Below are positions 25,323 through 33,031 of a stretch of 35,769 bases of DNA, piece by piece. A program made the translations under genes and the position numbers. Below the pieces are notes generated by a model. It was not told the origin of the DNA and did no database searches. It saw nothing but the letters and a program-made list of their open reading frames with translations. The stretch is from a virus. Location of the stretch: positions 1-35,769 of the IMG/VR virus record IMGVR_UViG_3300042375_000231; one strand, 5' to 3'. The number at the start of each line of letters is the position of its first letter. Position 1 is the stretch's first letter.

Positions 25323-26999
25323 ATGGCTATACCAAGTAGACAAATAGGTGGAAGTACAAGAACCAATCTTCTTTGGCAGATCTCTAAGCAATTAGAAGAA
25401 CTAATCTGTATTAGAAGTGGAGGTTGTGGATCTACCACTAGTACAACATCTAGTAGTACCACATCTACTTCATCTACTACTACTACTACAACTACATTGG
25501 CTTTCCCAAGCGCATCACCTTGTGTCTGGTCTAGAGATATAGATACAGTTGGTTCAATAGATGTTTATGATGTTGTATCAAATACAACAGTTAGTATATC
25601 AGTACCAAATGACTTTGCTACACCTACAGGAATTACAATGCAAGCTTCCACAAATAATAAATTGTGGATTGGTGATGGAGCAAATACAATTAAGGAGTGG
25701 GATATAATGCAAGATACATTAGGTCTTACCTTTGTTAGAAATATTCGTGTTAATAGCTTTGGTGCTAGTGAAAGTACTCCAAGTGTAATTGCTGCTATAG
25801 ATGATACCACTATATTATTAGGAGATAATTTCATTACTGCTTCTCTAATAAGAGTTGGTTATTGGGATATAAGTAGTCCTTCTGTTGAAATTATACGTGA
25901 TAATGCAATAGCTAGTAGAAGTTTAACTCTTGGTAATGATTTTGGTGCAGATTCACAAATTACAGGTATTATTTATACAAATTCAGGAAATGTTATACTT
26001 AGTGCTAGACAGAATTTCGTAACTAATAATGTTAATGTTGGTAATTTCATTAGACAATATGCAGGATTACCTAATCCTATTAATGCTGTTTATTGGCAAC
26101 CGATGATAGGTGCAATTCGTATACAAAATACAATTGATTTCACCCCTGGTTATACTGGAAGAAAAGCATTTGATTTATTTGGATGGAACGGAATTGCATA
26201 TTTAGTTAATCCAGAAACTTCTGATATATATGAAGTTGCTCAAAGTTCAACATATGGTATTAGTTTATTACAAAGTAATTTAGGATATTCTGATACACAA
26301 ACTTTCTGGTCATCAAGAGGTTGTGCAAATATAGACTTCGAAGGGTTTGCTCCTAATTGTACACCTACATCATTACCAGAATTAAGAACAACTCTTAATG
26401 GTCCATATATTGGTCCAGTTAATTTTACTTATTCAGGAATGACTGTTCAAGCTAGTAGTGTTATTTTTCAAGGTACTAGACCTGCAGGATATGCTAATGA
26501 AACTTATTCTTGTAGTGGAGTTTCTATAGGAAGTACACCTACTATGGTTGCTGGTGGAAATACAGGAAGTTGTACATTAGACACTCCAGCATTTGATTAT
26601 ACATTAACGTTCCCAGTTCCAGTTAATAACGTTGCATTTAGATTTGGTGTGTTAGATGGAAATGATGATTTTAGATTTACAACAAATGGTGGTACACCAA
26701 CTATTACAGCAAATACAAGTTGTTTTGTAAACATTATTGGAAATGAATTATTTACAGTTGATGGTCAATTCTATGGTGGAGGAAGTGGAGAGTTTGTTAT
26801 AACTGCTCCATCTGACTATACTCAAGTGACATTATCAGGTACAAATTGTGGAAACGGTGGACCAATATGGTTAGGATGTTTTGATGATCCTGCAGTAACT
26901 ACATCAACTACTACACTTTTCCCTCCAACTACTAGCACCACAACGATAGTACCAGGCGTTAATACAATATTTACGTATTTTCAAGGAGTAACACCATAA
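25323..26999 (+). CDS. MAIPSRQIG-anchored large decoration protein with two Ser/Thr linkers
   Basis: 558 residues. The anchor (1-38, MAIPSRQIGG ... NLLWQISKQLEEL ... GGCG) leads into about 25 Ser/Thr residues. Then comes a domain of about 275 residues with propeller-like repeats (NKLWIGDGANTIKEWDI; TTILLGDNF; GVDI-like strands) and a second beta-sandwich-like domain (about 355-525) with several cysteines. A second Thr linker (TTSTTTLFPPTTSTTT) follows, and the protein ends 16 residues later. The late linker with almost nothing after it suggests a further payload was lost or can be added. It starts 10 nt after the FISUMP gene. Likely virion surface or secreted; the domains are unassigned. Confidence 0.6.
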   Translation: MAIPSRQIGGSTRTNLLWQISKQLEELICIRSGGCGSTTSTTSSSTTSTSSTTTTTTTLAFPSASPCVWSRDIDTVGSIDVYDVVSNTTVSISVPNDFATPTGITMQASTNNKLWIGDGANTIKEWDIMQDTLGLTFVRNIRVNSFGASESTPSVIAAIDDTTILLGDNFITASLIRVGYWDISSPSVEIIRDNAIASRSLTLGNDFGADSQITGIIYTNSGNVILSARQNFVTNNVNVGNFIRQYAGLPNPINAVYWQPMIGAIRIQNTIDFTPGYTGRKAFDLFGWNGIAYLVNPETSDIYEVAQSSTYGISLLQSNLGYSDTQTFWSSRGCANIDFEGFAPNCTPTSLPELRTTLNGPYIGPVNFTYSGMTVQASSVIFQGTRPAGYANETYSCSGVSIGSTPTMVAGGNTGSCTLDTPAFDYTLTFPVPVNNVAFRFGVLDGNDDFRFTTNGGTPTITANTSCFVNIIGNELFTVDGQFYGGGSGEFVITAPSDYTQVTLSGTNCGNGGPIWLGCFDDPAVTTSTTTLFPPTTSTTTIVPGVNTIFTYFQGVTP

Positions 27000-27010
27000 T
27001 ATAAAATAAT

Positions 27011-28279
27011 ATGCAATTAACAAATGAAATATTAAATAAGATAGATGAGTTAAGGGATTTATATCCTGATGCTATATCTATTGGTTATGGGCCTAAGATT
27101 TCAAATGGTGAAGTTACAGGAGACTCAGCTATAATTTATCAATTAAAAGAGAAAAAAGCTATTGTTGATTTGTCTCCAGAAGAAATAATTCCTTCAGAAA
27201 TTCAAATAGGTGAAGATGTAATTAAAACTGATATAGTTGAAATCTTTGCAGTGAACTCACTTGTTTGTAATGTTGGATGTGGTGAAGATAATGGTGTAAA
27301 TTCTATTCCTAATAGAACTTATACAAGACCAATCAAAGGAGCTCTATCTATAACAACATCTAATAAATATCCAGAAAGAGGAACAATAGGTTGTTTAGTT
27401 AAACACACTCAAAGTGGAGCTATTGTAGGTCTTACAAACAACCACGTAACTATACAGGATGCATTTTATACATCACAGAGAAATCAAAGTGGTATATTAA
27501 AGAATGAATACACTCCTGCTAATGTTGTTTATCAAAACACTGAACCAAACGTGCCTAATTCAGCTGATGTAATTGGACAAAGTTTAGGATATGTACCAAT
27601 TGTAAAATTTGGTACAGGAACAAATCAAGTGGATGCTGCAATATTTTCATTAAGTGCAGATGTAATTGATTTAGATTCTTCTTGGGATCAAGTTGGTTTA
27701 TCACTAACACAAAATCCTCCTTTTGCTACAACAGCAGAAATCAATAATTTATATTCTACTAATCCACAACTATATAGTTCAGGAAGAACAACAGGTCCTA
27801 AAGGTGGTCCTTTGTGTCCATTAACTATTTATCAAGTTGGTGGAAACACATTAGTTAATTTTAAATTACAAGGTGTACCTACACAATGTGTATTTACTAA
27901 TTGCATCGTATTTGTTAAACCTGATCCAGCTACACCAACTGCTCAAGTTCCTCAATGTTTTAATCCAATTAGACCTGGAGATTCAGGATCTTTATTATTA
28001 GCAGATATAGATGGTACTATCAAAGTGATAGGATTAAATTTTGCTGGTGGTGAAGATGCTAATGGAAATACAATATATGGATGGGCTTGTAGAATAGATG
28101 AAATAGCAACTCAATTAGGAATTGAACGATGGGACAATACATTACCAAAAACTGTTGTAGATCTTCCATCTATTGAATATAAAACAGTGCCTGGAGGAAG
28201 TTCAAACAAAACACTAACGTGCGATACAAAAGAATACTGGCAAGTAGGATTTACTGGAACACTAAATAATCCTTGTTAA
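27011..28279 (+). CDS. Trypsin-like serine protease, copy 1
   Basis: 422 residues. A chymotrypsin-fold triad is visible: His145 in GLTNNHV, Asp208 in QVDAAIFSL and Ser325 in RPGDSGSLLL. The first 80 residues form a separate domain (SIGYGPKISNGEVTGDSAIIYQL; DLSPEEIIPSEI; KTDIVEI) seen before trypsin-like domains in bacterial Nal1-type proteins. The end (SNKTLTC ... YWQVGFTGTLNNPC) is shared with the next gene. No signal peptide. It forms a tandem pair in the decoration region and starts 11 nt after a large surface-protein gene. It could mature phage surface proteins or cut host surface proteins during attachment. Protease assignment is strong, substrate unknown. Confidence 0.82.
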   Translation: MQLTNEILNKIDELRDLYPDAISIGYGPKISNGEVTGDSAIIYQLKEKKAIVDLSPEEIIPSEIQIGEDVIKTDIVEIFAVNSLVCNVGCGEDNGVNSIPNRTYTRPIKGALSITTSNKYPERGTIGCLVKHTQSGAIVGLTNNHVTIQDAFYTSQRNQSGILKNEYTPANVVYQNTEPNVPNSADVIGQSLGYVPIVKFGTGTNQVDAAIFSLSADVIDLDSSWDQVGLSLTQNPPFATTAEINNLYSTNPQLYSSGRTTGPKGGPLCPLTIYQVGGNTLVNFKLQGVPTQCVFTNCIVFVKPDPATPTAQVPQCFNPIRPGDSGSLLLADIDGTIKVIGLNFAGGEDANGNTIYGWACRIDEIATQLGIERWDNTLPKTVVDLPSIEYKTVPGGSSNKTLTCDTKEYWQVGFTGTLNNPC

Positions 28280-28292
28280 AAAAATAACTTCA

Positions 28293-29579
28293 ATGGAAAA
28301 TAATATTGAAAATATAAAATTAAAAGTACAGGAATTAGCTGAAACAACTCCTGGTATTAACAATGTTTCTTATGGATTCAAGTTTATTGGTGGTGAACAA
28401 ACCAATGAGCTTTGTATTATATATGGTGTTGAAGAGAAAAAACCCCTATCTGAATTATCTCCTGAAGAAATCTTACCTAGTGAGATAACTGTAGGAGATC
28501 AAGTGTTAAAAACAGATGTATTTAGAATAGGTAAGGCAGAATTATTAGCATGTAATGCTGTATGTGGACAAATAGCTGGACCTAATTCAGCTGTTAATAG
28601 AGCTTTCACAAGACCATTAAAAGGTGGGTTGTCAATTACATCAACTAATCTAGCTGGTTTTGTAGGAACTATGGGATTCATAGGAGTGCATACAGAAACA
28701 CAAACATTAGTAGGTGTTACTAATAACCACGTTATAATACAAGATGCATTCTATACATCAGAAAGAAATTTAACTGGTGTTATTAAGAATGAATATTCTC
28801 CAATAGATTATGTATATCAAAATGGTGAGTTCTTATCTATTCCTACTGACCCTGCTTATATAGTAGGACAATCATTAAGATATGTTCCTATTGTTAAACA
28901 AACCACTGGAATTAATTATGTAGATGGTGCAATATTCTCTTTAGAAGCTGCAGATGTTAATATAGCAACATCATATCAACAGGCTGGAGTTAGTTACAAT
29001 CAACCTCTTCCATTTGCTTCTACAGCAGAGATTGATGGAATGCTTACTGTAGGATCACCTTATTATAACCCAATGATATATAGTTCTGGTAGAACTACAG
29101 GACCTAAAGGTGGTGTTAGTTGTCCAATGAGAATATTTTCTTTATTTTCATCAACATATTTACAATATAAGTTACAAGGAGGAATTGGGGTTTGCCAGTT
29201 TAATGATCAAATAGTATATGTTAAACCAGAGAATGATCCTAGTTTATCAACTATTTGTGCTTATCCAGTAGCAGGTGGTGATTCAGGATCTGCATTGATT
29301 GCTGATTTTGGTGGTGTAAGAAAAATAATTGGATTAGTATTTGCTGGAGCACAAAGTCCTCCTATTCCTGATATACTGTTTTATGGATATGCAAATAGAA
29401 TTGATAGAGTGGCATCAGAACTAGGTATAGAAGCTTGGGATGGAACAGCTAAAGGCTATGTAGATCCAGCATCTATTACATATAAAACTACTACCAATGG
29501 TAGCTCAAATAAAATATTAAACTGTGGTGGTACAAACTACTGGCAAGTAGGACTAACCACATTAAATAACCCTTGTTAA
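28293..29579 (+). CDS. Trypsin-like serine protease, copy 2
   Basis: 428 residues, a clear paralogue of the preceding gene along its whole length. Triad: His146 in GVTNNHV, Asp211 in YVDGAIFSL and Ser331 in GGDSGSALI. It keeps the N-terminal domain (NVSYGFKFIGGEQTNELCIIY; ELSPEEILPSEI; KTDVFRIG) and the same C-terminal tail (SNKILNC ... YWQVGLTTLNNPC). Conserved blocks include RxFTRP-[IL]-KG, YSSGRTTGPKGG and Y-[VI]-KP. The 13-nt spacing shows one transcript. Both copies keep all triad residues, so neither is an obvious dead copy; they may have different substrates or act as a heteromer. Confidence 0.82.
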   Translation: MENNIENIKLKVQELAETTPGINNVSYGFKFIGGEQTNELCIIYGVEEKKPLSELSPEEILPSEITVGDQVLKTDVFRIGKAELLACNAVCGQIAGPNSAVNRAFTRPLKGGLSITSTNLAGFVGTMGFIGVHTETQTLVGVTNNHVIIQDAFYTSERNLTGVIKNEYSPIDYVYQNGEFLSIPTDPAYIVGQSLRYVPIVKQTTGINYVDGAIFSLEAADVNIATSYQQAGVSYNQPLPFASTAEIDGMLTVGSPYYNPMIYSSGRTTGPKGGVSCPMRIFSLFSSTYLQYKLQGGIGVCQFNDQIVYVKPENDPSLSTICAYPVAGGDSGSALIADFGGVRKIIGLVFAGAQSPPIPDILFYGYANRIDRVASELGIEAWDGTAKGYVDPASITYKTTTNGSSNKILNCGGTNYWQVGLTTLNNPC

Positions 29580-29613
29580 ACCTAAACTATTAACCATAAA
29601 TTAAAAAAAAGAA

Positions 29614-29793
29614 ATGGGAAGCATTAATTCAAGACCTTTAAAGGCTTATGTTAGATTCGATGGATCTGGCAGAATAGTTGCAGGAAGCTTAATCCTCAGA
29701 AAAAATAAGCCAAAAGTAGGAAAATGGAAAGAGATACAAGCATATGAGTGCTGTTTCCTTACCACAACAACAACAACCACAACACCTGCGTAA
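29614..29793 (+). CDS. Anchor-only protein of the LKAYVRF family, ending in poly-Thr
   Basis: 59 residues. Residues 9-47 (LKAYVRFDGSGRIVAGSLIL ... KPKVGKWKEI ... YECC) match the N-terminal module of the FISUMP protein at 24518 and of the next gene. After CCFL come eight Thr residues, then Pro-Ala and the stop. It is another anchor without a payload, as at 22988 but from a different anchor family. The start at 29614 is the first ATG before the conserved block. The protein is small and beta-like with a double Cys before the linker. Confidence 0.6.
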   Translation: MGSINSRPLKAYVRFDGSGRIVAGSLILRKNKPKVGKWKEIQAYECCFLTTTTTTTTPA

Positions 29794-29795
29794 TC

Positions 29796-30029
29796 ATGAG
29801 AAGTAATAATAATAACAAGCTAAAAGCTTTTGTACGTTTTGATGGTTCAGGACGTATTATACCAAGTAGTTTAATTGTACAAGCATTTAAACCAAAGGTT
29901 GGTAACTATCAAGAAATAGATGCTAAAGAGTGTTGTAATTACACAACAACAACAACAACAACAGCTGCTCCTACTACTACAACTAGTACTACGGTAGCAC
30001 CTACCACAACTACAACTACAACAGTTTAA
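29796..30029 (+). CDS. Anchor protein of the LKAYVRF family with long Thr/Ala/Pro tail
   Basis: 77 residues from the ATG at 29796, 2 nt after the preceding stop; an in-frame ATG at 29748 lies in the previous gene and is rejected. The anchor (LKAFVRFDGSGRIIPSSLIV ... KPKVGNYQEID ... ECC) is a close paralogue of its neighbour. The rest is a mucin-like tail of Thr runs separated by AAP and VAP, ending TTTTTTTV with no payload. The tail is about half Thr and makes an obvious candidate for O-glycosylation. Confidence 0.6.
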   Translation: MRSNNNNKLKAFVRFDGSGRIIPSSLIVQAFKPKVGNYQEIDAKECCNYTTTTTTTAAPTTTTSTTVAPTTTTTTTV

Positions 30030-30034
30030 TAATC

Positions 30035-30448
30035 ATGGCAGTAAAATCTCTATTTCCAGATGATATGATGAAATCATCATCTGAAGGCTTAACGTTAGAA
30101 AGTATTGCTGCTAAGCTTACTTACTTTCATGAGCAGTTACATCTGTTACATTGGCAATCAACTTCATATGCAGAACATAAAGCTCTTGGAAAATTGTATG
30201 AATATGTGCAAGATTTCAAAGATGGTGTTGTTGAGAAGATCATGGGATATACAGGAAAAAGACCTGGTATTTATAAGATTGAACCTCTTACCAACTGCAA
30301 ACCTGAGCAATGTGTATCAGATCTTATGTCTTTTGCATCTGCTTTAAAGATGTATGGTGAGAAGAATAGCTTCCACGATGTGTGCAACTTAGCTGATGCA
30401 CTATCAGGAGAAGCAGCAAAAACTAAATATCTATTAACATTGTCATAA
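30035..30448 (+). CDS. Dps/ferritin-like protein (DUF5856-like)
   Basis: 137 residues, helical. The first helices carry FHEQLHLLHWQSTSYAEHKALG with His32, His36, His39 and His48, a pattern like the H-x-x-H-W motif of Dps-type ferritin-like proteins. The family is one I recall from crAss-like and related phages as DUF5856. Three cysteines (NCKPEQC, DVC) occur in the second half. Possible roles are metal binding or DNA protection; the reduced length and missing Dps residues leave this open. Its stop overlaps the next start by 1 nt (TAATG). Confidence 0.6.
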   Translation: MAVKSLFPDDMMKSSSEGLTLESIAAKLTYFHEQLHLLHWQSTSYAEHKALGKLYEYVQDFKDGVVEKIMGYTGKRPGIYKIEPLTNCKPEQCVSDLMSFASALKMYGEKNSFHDVCNLADALSGEAAKTKYLLTLS

Positions 30449-30735
30449 TGGAGATAAACAGAAAACATTTTCCTAGAGTGATGCAAGATAACGATGAAGT
30501 TTTTCTTGCACACTTGGAAGGTGTAATATCTTCTGTTGATGAATTATGTAGTCTAGAGATTACAAAGAACTCTGATAGTTATAGATTTAGAATAGCAGCA
30601 AGTCTTCCTAAATATAACAATATGCTTATAGAAGAAATACTTAAGTTCTGTAATCTATTCCATATCAAACTTGATATGAGTAAGAGTATTAAAACAACAA
30701 GTGTAATAACATTTGAAATAAATTTGGATATGTAA
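30448..30735 (+). CDS. Hypothetical protein, 95 aa, coupled to ferritin-like gene
   Basis: Not recognised. It is an alternating helix and strand protein (VFLAHLEGVISSVDELC; SYRFRIAAS; NNMLIEEILKFCNLFHIKLDM; SVITFEINLDM) with no signal peptide or membrane segment. Its ATG uses the last base of the ferritin-like stop (TAATG), so the two are probably translated together. The 3' end contains the -33 element of the next promoter. Confidence 0.5.
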   Translation: MEINRKHFPRVMQDNDEVFLAHLEGVISSVDELCSLEITKNSDSYRFRIAASLPKYNNMLIEEILKFCNLFHIKLDMSKSIKTTSVITFEINLDM

Positions 30736-30761
30736 CAAATATATACTAAATTTGTTACATA
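30723..30761 (+). promoter_or_regulatory. Promoter overlapped by a perfect 12-bp inverted repeat
   Basis: TTTG (30723-30726), 20 nt, then TAAATTTG (30747-30754): an excellent match to the Bacteroidota consensus, 28 nt before the ATG at 30783. The arms TATGTAACAAAT (30729-30740) and ATTTGTTACATA (30750-30761) are perfectly complementary with a 9-nt spacer. They cover the -7 element and the spacer and include the upstream stop codon. No T run follows, so an operator is more likely than a terminator. Confidence 0.6.
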
Positions 30762-30782
30762 AATCAAAAAACAATTTACATT

Positions 30783-31031
30783 ATGGCACAGTACGATCCT
30801 GCAAAAAGGTACACTTGGACTCCTGAAGATTCATTCACATTAACAGGGCAACAGTTTGGATTATTTCTAAACACAGTTAGAGCTTATTTATCATCAGAAG
30901 AAGCTGCGAGGTTTCAATTAATGATGCAAGCTAACGAAGTTATTGAGAAATTGATGATTGAGGGTGTTGAAAATGATACCATTAAAGAAGCAGAAGCTCC
31001 TATAGAAGAAGTTTCTTCTAAAGATCTTTAA
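30783..31031 (+). CDS. Small phage protein, 82 aa, mostly helical
   Basis: Starts MAQYDPAKRYTWTPEDSF, followed by TLTGQQFGLFLNTVRAYLSSEEAARFQLM and a charged C-terminus rich in Glu. The Trp-rich start and long amphipathic helices recall small conserved proteins seen in other Bacteroidota phages. It is the first gene after the best-supported promoter with an operator-like repeat, so its expression is probably controlled. Function unknown. Confidence 0.5.
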   Translation: MAQYDPAKRYTWTPEDSFTLTGQQFGLFLNTVRAYLSSEEAARFQLMMQANEVIEKLMIEGVENDTIKEAEAPIEEVSSKDL

Positions 31032-31039
31032 ATCAACAT

Positions 31040-31075
31040 ACCTGTTGGGTGACGAAAAACAGGTGTTCTCGAACA
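31040..31075 (+). other. Possible structured leader, two short inverted repeats
   Basis: ACCTGT (31040-31045) pairs with ACAGGT (31059-31064), and TGTTC (31064-31068) with GAACA (31071-31075). They fill the 57-nt gap before the ATG at 31089, which is visibly less AT-rich than other gaps. There is no T run. It could fold in the mRNA just before the start of the next gene. Confidence 0.3.
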
Positions 31076-31088
31076 AAAGCACTTCTCT

Positions 31089-31292
31089 ATGAGAATATAC
31101 GAACCAAAGAATAGAATAGATGTTACAACACCCAAGGGAGATGGTGTGATTCTTTTTGTGACTGATTATGGTCATGAAACAGATACCATCTATACAATTA
31201 TACTTAATCAAACAGGTGAGATGTGGCAATACACTCACTCACAAATTATTGTTAAACCCAATATAACATTTAAACGCTATGGCAACAATTAA
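31089..31292 (+). CDS. Small beta-barrel-like phage protein, 67 aa
   Basis: MRIYEPKNRIDVTTPKGDGV is followed by strands ILFVTDYGHETDTIYTIIL, GEMWQYTHSQIIV and ITFKRYG. The pattern is that of a small SH3-like barrel, with TPKGDGV a loop seen in similar phage proteins as I recall. It overlaps the next gene by 14 nt. No known function. Confidence 0.5.
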   Translation: MRIYEPKNRIDVTTPKGDGVILFVTDYGHETDTIYTIILNQTGEMWQYTHSQIIVKPNITFKRYGNN

Positions 31293-31605
31293 AAAAGCAC
31301 AGAACAGTTATCAAACTAATCCAGTTAAAAAAGCTAAAGAAGATAATCTTAAAAAAGGAGGACTTCAATTAACTGAAAATGAAAAATTAAAAAGAGGAAT
31401 TACTACATTAGCACCTCTTAAAAAGAAAATGAAGAACGGTGGTTCTTTAACTGGACTTACAGCTTCTAATAAAAGAGATAAGGGCATCGATCCTAAAGGT
31501 GCTTGGACTAAAGTACAAAAGAAAACATTAGCTGGTGCTAAAGGTAAAGCTAAGCTTACAGCAGACAAACAACTTGGTGCTACCAAGATGTCTAAAAAGA
31601 AGTAA
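31279..31605 (+). CDS. Basic Lys-rich protein 1, 108 aa
   Basis: Starts MATIKKAQNSYQTNPVKKAK and is about a quarter Lys, with LAPLKKKMKNGGSLTGL and a basic end. It overlaps the preceding gene by 14 nt and opens a run of six adjacent basic genes. The KKAQ start and a GGS segment recur in its neighbours. It has no hydrophobic core to speak of and is probably disordered or nucleic-acid-associated. Function unknown. Confidence 0.5.
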   Translation: MATIKKAQNSYQTNPVKKAKEDNLKKGGLQLTENEKLKRGITTLAPLKKKMKNGGSLTGLTASNKRDKGIDPKGAWTKVQKKTLAGAKGKAKLTADKQLGATKMSKKK

Positions 31606-31607
31606 TC

Positions 31608-32210
31608 ATGGCTACTGTTAAGAAACCTATTAAGAAAGCACAGACTGGTAAAAGAGTTCCTGTAAAATCTGTATCAACACTTACTCCAGCTGGAACTACA
31701 GTAGAGATGAAGCCAATTGCTCGTGAACTTACTTCTTCAGATAAAACACGTTTAACAAGTGTTCCTAAAACAAAAAGAGAAAATGTTAGAGCTGTACAAT
31801 TAGGTAGTTATAACAGTTATGTTAAAGATCCTTCAAAAGGATTCCAAAAACCTGGTTTGAGTTTTGATGAATGGATGAATGCTGAATCAGAAAGAGGGAT
31901 GAAAAATGCTCGTAACAATCCTGAACCTAAAAGTGAAAGAACTTTTTGGGCTAAAGATAATGGACCTAAATCTCCTTGTAAAGGAGGAGCATGTTCTAAA
32001 CGTGCAGGTGGTACAGTTAAGAAAGCTAAATCAGGAGCAACTGTATCAAAAGCTAAAGATGGTATGTGGATGCAGAAAGCTGCAGCTTCTATTAAGAAGC
32101 GTGGTACTGCTGGTAAATGTACACCAATCACTAAACCTGGTTGTACTGGTAGAGCTAAAGCTCTTGCTAAAACATTCAAGAAGATTGCTAAATCTAATAA
32201 AAAGAAATAA
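31608..32210 (+). CDS. Basic Lys-rich protein 2, 200 aa
   Basis: Begins MATVKKPIKKAQTGKRV, like its upstream neighbour. A more structured middle (SYNSYVKDPSKGFQKPGLSFDEWMNAESERGM) is followed by SPCKGGACSKRAGGTVKKAKSGA and a Cys-containing tail (GKCTPITKPGCTGRAKALAKTFKK). The GGTVKKAKSG element is shared with the genes at 32210 and 33032. It lies 2 nt after the previous stop and overlaps the next gene by 1 nt (TAATG). Function unknown. Confidence 0.55.
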   Translation: MATVKKPIKKAQTGKRVPVKSVSTLTPAGTTVEMKPIARELTSSDKTRLTSVPKTKRENVRAVQLGSYNSYVKDPSKGFQKPGLSFDEWMNAESERGMKNARNNPEPKSERTFWAKDNGPKSPCKGGACSKRAGGTVKKAKSGATVSKAKDGMWMQKAAASIKKRGTAGKCTPITKPGCTGRAKALAKTFKKIAKSNKKK

Positions 32211-32734
32211 TGTCTAAGTTAAATCCTCAAAAAGCTGTAGCTTATGTAGGCCCTGGTGTATTAAAACAGGGTGGTAAGATAACACCTGTTCCTAATGGTC
32301 CTCTTATTAAGAAGAAAGGTCCATTTAAAGGAAGCACATTAAAATCTGGTGGTAAGATAAAGAAAGCTAAATCTGGAGCTGCTTCAACAACAACAACAAA
32401 GACTACTAATCCTATAGGAGTAAAATTCTTTAAAGAAGGAAAAAATTATAAAGCTCAAGTTACTAAAAATGTAGGTGGTAGAAATGCAACATATGAAGCT
32501 CTTTCTCCTAATATGAATTTTGCTCAAGAATTAGCAAATGATAAAGCTCTAACTCGTCCAGCTGATTCTTTAAGAACAGCAAAAAAGAATGGCGGTATGT
32601 TAAAGCGTGCTGATGGTTCATATTCTAAACGTGGATTATGGGATAACATAAGAGCTAATAAAGGTAGTGGAAAAAAACCTACTAAACAAATGTTAGTACA
32701 AGAGAAGAAAATTAAAGCTAAATCTAAGAAATAA
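32210..32734 (+). CDS. Basic Lys-rich protein 3, 174 aa
   Basis: Starts on the last base of the previous stop (TAATG). It has repeated GG elements: QGGKITPVPNG, SGGKIKKAKSG and NGGMLKRADGS. Between them lies a small structured part (GVKFFKEGKNYKAQVTK). It ends KKIKAKSKK and again shares TAATG with the next gene. Probably basic, partly disordered and nucleic-acid-associated; no known function. Confidence 0.55.
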   Translation: MSKLNPQKAVAYVGPGVLKQGGKITPVPNGPLIKKKGPFKGSTLKSGGKIKKAKSGAASTTTTKTTNPIGVKFFKEGKNYKAQVTKNVGGRNATYEALSPNMNFAQELANDKALTRPADSLRTAKKNGGMLKRADGSYSKRGLWDNIRANKGSGKKPTKQMLVQEKKIKAKSKK

Positions 32735-33012
32735 TGGCAAGTGCAGCATGGCAAAGAAAAGAAGGAAAGAATCCTTCTGGAGGACTAAATGCTAAAGGTG
32801 TGGCTTCATATAGAAAAGCTAACCCTGGTAGCAAACTTAAAACAGCTGTAACCACTAAACCTTCTAAGCTTAAACCTGGAAGTAAAGCTGCTGGTAGACG
32901 TAAGTCTTTCTGCAGTAGAATGTCTGGTATGAAGAAGAAGCTTACTAGTGCTAAGACAGCAAAAGATCCTAACTCAAGAATCAATAAAAGTCTACGTAAG
33001 TGGAACTGTTAA
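32734..33012 (+). CDS. Small basic conserved phage protein, DUF6321-like
   Basis: 92 residues: MASAAWQRKEGKNPSGGLN, then KGVASYRKANPGSKLKTAV, GRRKSFCSRMSGMKKKL and the C-terminal SRINKSLRKWNC. These blocks match a family found across many phages, DUF6321 as I recall. The cysteine in KSFC and the final Cys are typical of it. It is strongly basic, has no membrane segment and is coupled to the previous gene by TAATG. Function unknown; binding to nucleic acid or virion DNA is plausible from charge. Confidence 0.7.
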   Translation: MASAAWQRKEGKNPSGGLNAKGVASYRKANPGSKLKTAVTTKPSKLKPGSKAAGRRKSFCSRMSGMKKKLTSAKTAKDPNSRINKSLRKWNC

Positions 33013-33031
33013 CCCTTAAAAATATATAATC

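Noticed and set aside
23099-30027. Phase variation by slippage in the poly-Thr codon tracts
   Set aside because: The tracts consist of mixed ACA/ACT/ACC triplets; slippage would change length by whole codons and not switch genes on or off.
31040-31075. tRNA-like or terminator structure
   Set aside because: GTTCTCGAAC recalls a T-arm on either strand, but there is no acceptor stem or anticodon arm, and no T run follows for a terminator.
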